This document shows, piece after piece, positions 55,945-64,000 of a stretch of 64,000 nt of DNA (position 1 is the first letter of the stretch; each line of letters opens with the position of its first letter). The notes under the pieces were generated by a model. It ran no database searches. It was given only the letters and a program-made list of their open reading frames with translations, and was not told the DNA's origin. This DNA comes from Protea cynaroides. Taxonomy: Eukaryota > Streptophyta > Magnoliopsida > Proteales > Proteaceae. The stretch lies in contig CM053267.1 of assembly GCA_028583415.1 (NCBI GenBank), forward strand, positions 26,956,902 to 27,020,901. Direction: 5' to 3'. The translations under genes were made by a program, and so were the position numbers.

Positions 55945-57811
55945 AATGCAGCATTTGTACTTGGTCCTGCCTCAGGTTTCAATGCCCACTTTCTGCTTAA
56001 GGCATCAACCACAACATTTGCCTTACCCGGATGGTACTGGATGTCACAATCATAATCTCTTAATAACTCCAGCCATCTCCTCTGTCTCATATTCAGGTCC
56101 TTTTGAGTGAAAAGATAGGTTAAGCTCTTGTGATCTGAATTAATCTGGAACTTTTCACTATAGAGGTAGTGTCTCCAAGTCTTGATTGCATGTATTACCG
56201 CCGCTAACTCCAAGTCATGTGTAGGATAATTCTTCTCATGCTCTTTCAACTGTCTTGATGCGTAGGCAATCACCTGTTCTCCTTGCATCAATACACATCC
56301 AAGACCCAACCCTGAGGCGTCCGTATATAGGGTAAACGATATGCCTGGTGCTGGGATGGTCAAGATAGGTACAGAGACTAGTCTTGACTTCAAAGTCTGA
56401 AAGCATTTCTCGTACTCATTTGACCATATAAACTTCTCTCCCTTCTTGGTTAGTCGGGTAAGTGGAACGGGATCCTTGAGTAGTTTTCCACGAATCTTCT
56501 ATAGTAACCAGCCGATCCAAAGAAACTATGAATCTCTGTAACTGATTTTGGTGCTTCCCATCCTAATATAGCAGCTATCTTACTTGGATCTACCTTGATA
56601 CCGTCTTCAGATAGTACGTGGCCCAAGAAAGCCACCTCCTTCAGCCAAAATTCACACTTGAACTTGGCATAAAGCTTTTGCCTTCTCAGCCGTTGTAGGG
56701 TTGCTCTCAAATGTGTTGTATGAGCCTCCCTGTCCTTTGAGTAGACCAATATGTCATCGATGAATACGATGATTGAAGCGTCCAACATGTCATGAAACAC
56801 TCGGTTCATCAGTTTTATGAACGATGCTGGGGCATTGGTCAACCCGAACGACATAACTAGAAACTCATAATGCCCATACCTTGTCCTGAAAGCAGTCTTT
56901 GGAATATCTTCGGCCTTGATCTTCAATTGGTGATACCCTAATCTGAGATCAATCTTCGAGAAAACCTTTGCACCCCTGTAACTGATCGAACAGATCATCG
57001 ATCCTGGGCAAAGGATATCGATTCTTGCTGGTTAACTTGTTCAGCTCTCGATAGTCGATACATAGCCTTACACTACCGTCCTCCTTCTTGACGAACAATA
57101 CAGGTGCTCCCCATGGCGATATGCTTGGTCGTATGAAACCCTTATCTAGAAATTCTTGTAACTGGGTCTTGAACTCCTTTAGTTCAGTCGGGGCCATCCT
57201 GTACGGTGCTTTAGACACTGGTGCTGACCCTGGCATTAGGTCTATCACGAACTCTGTAGCCTTGTCTAGAGGTAGACCTGGGAGATCCTCTGGAAACACA
57301 TCTGGAAACTCTCATACCACATCTAGATCTTTCATCCTTGGCACCTCAGCGGTGATGTCGACCACAGACACTAGGTACCCCACTCCTCCCTTCTCTAAGC
57401 ATCTCTTAGCTTTTAGGGCAGATAGGATCAGCTTTCGTTTCCTGGGTAACTTGGTCCCAGTGAAGCTAAACTCTTTTCTTTTTTCGTCTTTAAGCACAAG
57501 CTTCTTTTCACCACATAATAAGCTGGCTGAATGCTGTCCTAACCAATCCATTCCCAAGATGACATCAAAGTCTGCCATCTCGAGTTGAACTAGATTAGCT
57601 TCTAGTTCTCGTCCGTCAATGCTAACTGTACATGATCCAAAATATTTGTTCAACGCCACTTCGACTCCTAGTGGGGAGCGAACTATCAAGCTTGGGTTTA
57701 GATGCTTGACAGGTAATTCCATTCGCTTCCCGAAAGAAATAAAAACAAAAGAGTGCGTGGCCCCAGAGTCAAAGAGTACTCTGGCAGGTATACCAGCTAT
57801 ATTTACAGTTC
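55945..57811 (-). pseudogene. E3 pol, 5' part: protease, RT, RNase H
   Basis: Opens at the intron acceptor. Protease FDSGATHSF near 57760; RT with VKKEDGSVRLCIDYRELNK (about 57080), FIDDILVYSKD (about 56760); RNase H with YTDASGLGLGCVLMQGEQ (about 56310) and HPGKANVVVDALSR (about 56010). Frame changes near 56960 and 56460, and a stop near 57310. RT active-site Asp pair is intact. Confidence 0.92.
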
Positions 57812-57890
57812 CTGAAATTAATTATCCCTTAGTTCTACATGCTCACACACAATAAAATAGTAAGCTAAATAGGAAGGGATAGAATCATAC
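57812..57890 (-). other. Intron between gag and pro in E3 (79 bp)
   Basis: Minus strand: GGTCACTG|GTATGATTC ... TTAATTTCAG|GAACTGTAAAT. Splicing joins VVTG to TVNIAGIPARVLFDSGA. Unspliced translation ends after VVTGMILSLPI. The block TGAGCATGTAGAACTAAG lies about 30 nt before the acceptor, as in E1 and E2, while the rest of the intron has diverged. Confidence 0.75.
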
Positions 57891-59110
57891 CAGTGACCAC
57901 ATCAGGTGATGCGACTGCCTCTTCAGTGGTGACTGCAAATACCTTTCCTTGTTGTGGAGGTTGTTTCTTAGGTAGAGTGCAGGTCTTTGCAATATGACCC
58001 AGTTGCTGACAGTTGAAACATTTAATGTTCGGGTTTTTTCCCGTGAACTGTGGTGGTGGTGGTGCATTAGTGTTTCTTATAGGCACCATGGTGGACTGAG
58101 CCCTGTATGGGCAGAATGGTCTATTATTGCCGCCACCTAAAGTCTCAGTAGCCGGTCTCTTCAGTCCCCTGTTCTGTGCAAAGAAACTATCCTTTTGACT
58201 TGACTCGATCACTCTGGAAACCTGTACAGCCTCATTATATACCTTCTTTTCCAGACCCAAGATGTGCTCTCTAATGCTCCCTCGTAATCCCATAGTGAAT
58301 CTACGAGTCTTGGTTTCTTCTTCTTGCATACTTGCCGGTGCAAAGAAAAATAGCTCTTCGTACCTTTGCTGGTAAACATCCACAGTAGACTGAGATTGTT
58401 GTTGCTTGAGGAATTCCTTCTCCATTTGATCTTTAAAGCTCTTTGGAAAATATTTATTGAAGAAAGTTCCCTTGAATATAGCCCAATCGATCTGAGTGTG
58501 CTTTGTCTCCAAATATGCCCGTGTAGAATTCCACTAAGCGTTCGCATCCTCTTTTAGCATGTGCGTAGCAAACAACACTTTCTCATCCTCTGTACATGTC
58601 ATCAGACGAGAATTCTTCTCCATCTCAGCAACCCATTGTGCAAGCCATAATGGTTTTCCTGGCTTCCCTGTGAATGTAGGGGGTTTCAGTTTTAAGAACC
58701 TATCCACTGCTCGGCTTAGGTCATTCTGCCCCTGTGCATTCATTCCGTACCATGGTGGTGGGTACGGGTAGGCTCCCTGGTAAGCAGACGATGATGGAAA
58801 TTGGTGTGGTGGTTGTAGATTCTGTCCTTGGCCCATTGGCCCAGAGCTACCATCCCTTGGCAGTGTGGTGTTATTTCCCCTATGTTCAGGTGTGACCTCT
58901 ATGGGGATACATCCTGGTGGCCTGAACATCTTCAGCATCTCATCTAGGAACATCTTCTACTGAGCTTCCATCTAATAAACCAAATTTGTGACAATCGTCT
59001 CCGAGTTAGTGTGAGGAGGGCCTGGCAAGTTTGTCGGTGCCCTAGGGATCTGCCCTTTTCCACTTTTTGGGTACTCTTCAACATATCCAGTTTCCACATT
59101 TTCCTCTCTT
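57891..59110 (-). pseudogene. E3 gag
   Basis: N-terminus decayed (PTNLPGPPHTNSETIVTN near 59030, then stops). Capsid domain: DRFLKLKPPTFTGKPGKPLW, a Trp-to-stop change near 58537, then FKGTFFNKYFPKSFKDQMEK and GLRGSIREHILGLEKKV (58512-58200). Zinc knuckle CFNCQQLGHIAKTC near 58010. The start codon cannot be fixed. Confidence 0.87.
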
Positions 59111-59398
59111 CACAGTACAATTTATATAACAGGGTAACTATCCGGCTTGTGGACCGTACCCTGTAGCACTTTGAACTTATCACTCTTGAATGTTTTAATA
59201 GTAATTTATGGTTTTTGCCTATCTAGAGCATGTGCACTTATTAATTCCATATTTAATATAGTATGTTATGATGTTTCTTATATAGTCTCAGGTATCAAAC
59301 AATGCTTAAGGTGTGTTCTTATTAAAGCTTTTAATTTTTCCTATTTCAGTTCATCGACATAGTTAAGTGCAATATGGTCTGTTGGACAGAGCCTGAGA
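59111..59398 (-). other. Leader of E3 without antisense gene
   Basis: Only about 290 bp separate primer site and gag. GGGTAACTATCCGG (59131) matches AGAGTAACTATCCGGACTG, which follows the antisense gene of E1 (18954), so the 3' flank of that gene is present here and the gene itself is not. Confidence 0.65.
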
Positions 59399-59410
59399 GC
59401 TCTGATACCA
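59399..59410 (-). promoter_or_regulatory. Primer binding site of E3
   Basis: Minus strand TGGTATCAGAGC, three bases inside the 5' LTR boundary, matching initiator tRNA-Met. Confidence 0.9.
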
Positions 59411-59413
59411 AGT

Positions 59414-61698
59414 TGTCACACCCCAATTCTAAACCAACCAGAATGGTGTGAGTGAACCGTCACTGAACCAATGGTTTACACCAGGATCTCAATAAGACCG
59501 TGTCCACTCATACAAACCATCGCACATAACCACAATCAGAATATAATAAATACAGCGGAAGTTTTCAAATAAATGAACTGAGTATTCTATTGATAAATTT
59601 AAATAAGTATTCATTTATCCAAATTCCAAACGTAATTAAATATCTTTACATCACTTTAAAAATAACTGAAACAAATAAAATAAAATCAAAGGTACACGTA
59701 GAAAGGGCACTCGCATGAAGCGTCATGCTCGTCCTCTCCTGCCTGTACGTCCAGAGCAGCAACACCTCCATACGTCGGAGCGTTCACATAATCATCCACC
59801 GTGTAACCTGCCTCAACATCTAAAAACAGTGTATGAGCTCACAACTTAGCTCAGTAAGACAATCAGACAGTGTATCAATATTATATACATGAGTAACAAT
59901 CATTTATGCTGTGGTTTGGTTTAAGTTTGCAATGTGCTATAGAAAGGGTTGGCGGCCACCACACCTCTATACACGAGTGTGTAGCATCGCACAGTAGATC
60001 ACACCGCTGCCGACTCACGTGCACCCATCATGGAATAGAGATAGAGCTAAGGCATCCACTACCTTGCCTGATACTCTACCCATACCAATACGTAAGCCCC
60101 TACTGGCTAGAGCTCGTAAATTGGGCTCGCAACTAACCAATCCTATATGTCATCACTATAGGCTCTATCCCAGCACAGCTCCCTACAGCATAGAGATAGA
60201 GCTAGAGCGTGGTGGCCAGGCCGGAGACCACAGTACCACGACCTCCCCCTGATACCCTACCCGCACCAAGCATACTAAGATAGAACAATACGCAAGTAAA
60301 CTCTATCCCAACATCACTCCTTACGGCATAGAGATAGAGCTAGAGCGTGGTGGCCAGGCCGGAGACCACAGTGCCACAACCTCCCCCTGATACCCTACCC
60401 GCACCAAGTATGCTAAGATAGAATACTACAAAAAGGTGCCAGTGTGAGGAATGATCCCAGACCCCAAGCCCTTCCCATTCCACACACCAACGAAAACAAT
60501 CACATGTCTAGCAATTACATCCTAGCATAGCGAGTATGCATGAACAATAATAATAGCTGGAAGTAAAGGATGACATGTAATATGCACAAACACCAATCCA
60601 CATATTCATTGTTATTTACAATAGTTTACTGTCCATTAATTATTAGGGTTTAGGTCTGATTCCCTAACCTGACGCTCGTTTGATAGCTTGCTCCACGCCG
60701 CAAGATCCAAACGTGCTATCACAAAGTACTACATAATATTAGGGTTCAATTAGAATAGTTTTTCAGGGTTTACGTTGGTCGAAAACCAACGAGGTTACAA
60801 AATACACCTCACAGAGCTGACCGGTCGCAGGTACCGGTCGCAGCTCTGTGGGGAAAACTGACGACCGGTATGGTCAGCCGGTCCCCACAAGCTACTCCTC
60901 GAGAGGTACCGGTCGCAGTACCGGTCGCATGACCTGCGACTGGTACGGTCGACCGGTATGTCTCCAGAAGACCATACGCTTGGTTTTTCGACTACCGTCG
61001 ATCATTCTCTATTGATTCCAGGTTCCTCCTACACATTCTAAGTCTGAGCTTTGAGTTAGAGTTGTTTCCAACTCCATTCAGTTCTAGTTTTGATGGTATT
61101 CATCCTAGAACTCAAATCTAGGGTTTATCGACTGAATTAGGGTTTGACGGTAAAGTAGGGTTCAGATCAATACCCGCTCTGCGTGGTATTGACTCAACAG
61201 CAACAAACCTTTAAGAGTTCATAGAGTAGAGGAAGGTTCAAGCACTTACCGTTAACTGGCGGTAAGGTGTGCGTCGTCGAACGGCAATATCGGCTCTTCC
61301 TTCTTCTTCCTAGCTCCTTCTCCTTCTTAAATCTCCTTCTCCTTTCTAGGGTTTGTAAGAATCATTAGAAAGGTTTGTAGGAGGTTTAGAGGGGTTTATA
61401 TAGGCTAGAATTAGGTTTAGGAAGCCTCCTAGGATTAGGAAAGTCAATCGGTTCGAAGTTTGGAAGGAAGGACATGCAGAGATCCAATTCTGGATCTTGG
61501 TAGTCTGCTGCGCAGACCATACCGGTCGACCGGTACCATTGACCGGTATGAGTAACTCATACTTTTGTTGGTCCGTTTTTGGTCCGATTTCATACCTGGT
61601 TGTCATCCGCTCATCCCGTCTGGTCCGGTGATGATCGGAAGACCTGTTACGACATGAAATCAAGGTTTAGATCGGTATCACGGAGTCTAGGTCTTACA
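59414..61698 (-). repeat. 5' LTR of E3
   Basis: 2285 bp; TATATAAA at 61395-61402 (minus strand), donor G|GTAAGTGC with the intron from 61249, ACCGGTCG/CGACCGGT words at 60815-60960 and 61518-61550. Confidence 0.93.
59686..59820 (-). CDS. Conserved LTR micro-ORF, E3 5' LTR
   Basis: DVEAGYTVDDYVNAPTYGGV, AALDVQAGEDEHDAS, CECPFYVYL and stop TGA. This copy is closer to the E1/E2 consensus (NAPTYG) than the E3 3' LTR copy; the last Cys is Tyr here. Confidence 0.5.
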   Translation of the reverse strand, partial: DVEAGYTVDDYVNAPTYGGVAALDVQAGEDEHDASCECPFYVYL

Positions 61699-62400
61699 CC
61701 TACGACCTTGTCAATGCCATTAGAGTCATGCTGACAAACTACGTTTCCCTTGTAAAGGCATTAAATCGAGACAACATTGATAGCGGGTCGGTCATCAAAA
61801 GCCAACTCACAAATGACTGACCTGTATTGACCGCGGAGGCCACTTCGGCCTTAAAGGACAATCTAAGGTTTGACCCCGCACTTAAGGGAAGGAAGGCAAT
61901 GACCATCACCAGTGGCCCCGCATCAGGCAACACTTACAGCTAAGTCCCAGAAGGCCTATGCAAGGAGTGTAAAGTCTATCGAATGGCTTGGTAAAAGGAT
62001 GAGAACTGGGGACTTCTTAATCTTCAGCGATGAGGACCTCTGCGGATTGGAAGTCCCTCATGATGATGCCATCGTTATCACCTTGCACATCAACGATAGT
62101 GGCGTGCATATGATCATGGTGGACACTGGTAGCTCCATGGACATAATATATTGGCAGGCATTCCAACGCATGGAGATACCTCAAGATTGACTCATGCCAG
62201 TGGATTACCCATTGATTAGCTTCTCCGGAGACCTCGTTACAGTCAAAGGCTCCCTCTAGCTACTAGCTCCGGCAGTCTTTTACCCCAAGAAGTCACGAGT
62301 TCTGATGAACTTCTTGGTCGTTGATGTGCCTTTTTCTTATAATGCTTTACTCGGTCAACCCGAGCTCTGTGCCTTGTGATCTATCCCATCCACATACCAT
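61699..62400 (+). pseudogene. Tat protease region
   Basis: Continues the Tat element after E3. KAYARSVKSIEWL and FSDEDLCGLEVPHDDAIVIT precede the aspartic protease motif VDTGSSMDIIYWQAF (near 62118), with catalytic Asp present. Stops near 61818, 61940 and 62188 break the frame. Confidence 0.85.
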
Positions 62401-62403
62401 CTA

Positions 62404-63545
62404 GTGATAAAATTTTCCACACCCAGGGGTGCAGGAGAGTACAAGACAGACCAGCTGGTCGCCAGAAAGTGTTACTCGGCTGAGTTGACCAATCTCAGAA
62501 AACCAGCCCAAGCCTTCCCAATACAATGTGAAGACCTGAGGGATGACCCCAACCAGCGAAGGGGGGCCCCTGTTGAGGACCTTCTCATAGTTCCCCTATA
62601 TGAGACGAACCCAAAGAAGACCGTACAGATAGGTTCAACTCTTGAAGAACCATGGAAGATAGAGCTGATCACATTCTTGCACAACAATGCTGGCGTCTTC
62701 ACATGGTCAGCATCCGACATGCCGGGCATTTCAAGGGAAGTGGGGGAACATTGCCTGGGCATCAACCCACAATACCACCCTATGCATCAGAAAAAAAATT
62801 CATTTGCCCTTGGCAGGTAGAGGCTCATTGATGAAGAGGTCGACAAACTGCTCAAAGCAAACTTTGTGCGGGAGTTCACTTATCTGGAATGGATCTCTAA
62901 TATCGTGATGGTCCCTAAAAAAAAAAAAGTAGCGAATTTGCATAGACTTTTCAAACCTAAACAAGGCATGCCCCAAGGATAGCTTCCCTCTCCTGCGCAT
63001 TGACTAATTGATTGTCGCCACAATAGGACATGAGCAGCTCAGCATCATGGACGCCTACTCAAGCTATAACCAGATTCGGATGCACAAGGCTGACGCCAAA
63101 AAATCTGCATTCGTAACCAAAAAAGGTCTGTTCTGCTACGACATCATGCCCTTTGGATTGAAAAACGCCGGTGCAACATACCAATGACTGATGAACAAGG
63201 TTTTCGAGAGGCAGATCAGTCGAAATGTCAAAGAATACATCGATGACATGCTGGTCAAAAGTCTAGCTAGGAGCGACCACCTAAAGGATTTAGATGAAGC
63301 ATTCGGTGTACTCTAACATTACCGCATGTGGCTGAACCCCACCAAGTGTGCCTTCAGTGTCACCTCTGGAAAGTTATTCTGCTTCATGGTCTCTAGCCGT
63401 GGGATAAAGGCTAACCCCGTCAAGATTTCGGCCATATTGGATATGCCAACCCCAACCAGGGGAAAACATATCCAAGAGCTGACGAAAAAGATCGCCGCAC
63501 TAAGTCGTTTCATGTCCAGATCCGTCGATAAGTGCCTACCATTTT
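62404..63545 (+). pseudogene. Tat reverse transcriptase
   Basis: The entry region VREFTYLEWISNIVMVPKK (about 62865), IMDAYSSYNQIRMHKADAKK (about 63045), MPFGLKNAGATYQ (63150) and EYIDDMLVKS (63235) give all main RT blocks, including the Asp pair. Stops at 62818, 62980, 63005, 63187 and 63317. A thumb-like segment reaches SVDKCLPFLE at 63550. Confidence 0.88.
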
Positions 63546-63549
63546 TGGA

Positions 63550-64000
63550 AAACAGAGGGCTCTCAGATGAGAAAGCAGAAGCTCGAAGAATCCTGTCGAA
63601 GTTGACCCACTATGTACTGGATCAGGGTATCCTATACAAGAAAGCTTTCACCTTCCCATTGCTTAGGTGTCTCTGGCCCTCCGATGCAGCCTTAGCAATA
63701 AAGGATGTCCACAAGGGTATCTGCAGCTCACACCTAGGTGGTCGGGCTCTGGTACAGAAGATCCTTAGGCAGGGGTACTACTGGCCCAAGATGCACGAAG
63801 AATGCTTGGATTATGTCAAAAAGTGTGAGAAATGCCAACTGTATGCCCCAGTCCCTTACCTCCCCGCAGCACCTCTGAGGCCGATCTCCTCACCTATCCC
63901 ATTCGTCACATGTGATATGGATATCATGGGACCCTTCCCCCGGCACAATACCAGTGAAAGTATGTCATCGTAGCGGTGGACTACTTCACAAAATGGGTTG
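63550..64000 (+). pseudogene. Tat integrase, N-terminal part; RNase H missing
   Basis: The text goes from CLPFLENRGLSDEKAEA straight to YVLDQGILYKKAF and LGGRALVQKILRQGYYWPKM, then ECLDYVKKCEKCQLYA (zinc domain) and CDMDIMGPFP (first catalytic Asp region). The RNase H domain expected between RT and integrase is absent, so about 150 or more codons were deleted near 63555. The frame is cut by a stop at 63971-63973 and the window end. Confidence 0.85.

Larger units (their letters stand above)
49606..61698 (-). mobile_element. E3: Tekay-like Ty3/gypsy element in the Tat element
   Basis: Flanked by CCTAC (49601-49605, 61699-61703). LTRs 49606-51901 (3') and 59414-61698 (5'). The coding order on the minus strand matches E1/E2, but there is no antisense gene between primer site and gag. 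LTR sequence is a different family, with ACCGGTCG rather than GGGTCGA motifs. A solo LTR (53575-55939) splits pol. Without it E3 is about 9.7 kb. Confidence 0.93.
47000..64000 (+). mobile_element. Tat-type Ty3/gypsy element, truncated by window end
   Basis: The 5' LTR, primer site, gag, protease, RT and integrase start are present; the 3' part lies outside. Gag (DSYDGSTDPIKHLNHFVGAM) and pol (AYSSYNQIRM, MPFGLKNAGATYQ) are typical of the Tat/Retand branch, which lacks a chromodomain. E3 is inserted between gag and protease with a CCTAC duplication (49601-49605, 61699-61703). The RNase H domain is missing. Stops occur throughout. Confidence 0.88.

Overview
The window is repeat-dense nuclear DNA from a flowering plant. 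The evidence is plant-type LTR retrotransposons primed by initiator tRNA-Met, a Pack-MULE carrying a plant ABCB exon, fragments of the plant-specific CYP78A cytochrome P450 family, and AT-rich spacers with plant-like introns. No intact host gene, tRNA, rRNA or CRISPR array was found. The species cannot be named from the sequence.

Layout. 1-4110: a possible MULE end, then two CYP78A-derived pseudogene copies head to head, forming a large imperfect inverted repeat. 4111-6478: unannotated spacer. 6479-37475: a four-level nest. A small Pack-MULE (9-bp target duplication) carries an ABCB19-like exon and was hit by a Ty1/copia element (8012-37286). That element was hit in gag by a Ty3/gypsy chromodomain element of Tekay/Del type on the minus strand (E1, 9554-33446). 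The 5' LTR of E1 was then hit by a plus-strand relative (E2, 20354-32322). Target duplications are readable at every level. 37476-46935: spacer with an RNase H-like remnant, and a third CYP78A copy split by a solo LTR and a decayed copia element. 47000-64000: a Tat-type Ty3/gypsy element, running off the right edge, whose middle carries a third Tekay-like element (E3, minus strand, 49606-61698), itself carrying a 2.4-kb solo LTR.

Shared design of the Tekay-like elements. E1, E2 and E3 have 2.2-2.3-kb LTRs, a tRNA-Met primer site, Gag with one CCHC knuckle, protease, RT, RNase H, integrase and chromodomain. Three features stand out. (1) A 69-79-bp intron lies between the Gag knuckle and protease in all three, so retention gives Gag and splicing gives Gag-Pol. 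(2) E1 and E2, but not E3, carry an antisense gene between primer site and gag. It has a spliced leader and encodes a protein of the 'putative plant transposon protein' family with a coiled-coil tail. (3) All seven LTR copies contain a short reading frame ending in or near an ED-HD-SCEC signature; its E1/E2 differences near the C-terminus are mostly synonymous, and it sits downstream of a conserved splice donor.

E1 and E2 also have clusters of GGGTCGA/TCGACCC motifs both in the LTRs and at the presumed promoter of the antisense gene. E3, which lacks that gene, has a different motif (ACCGGTCG) in its LTRs and no internal cluster. This suggests, by inference only, a self-encoded regulator with its own binding sites. 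Every element here has stops or frameshifts, so none is autonomous as sequenced.
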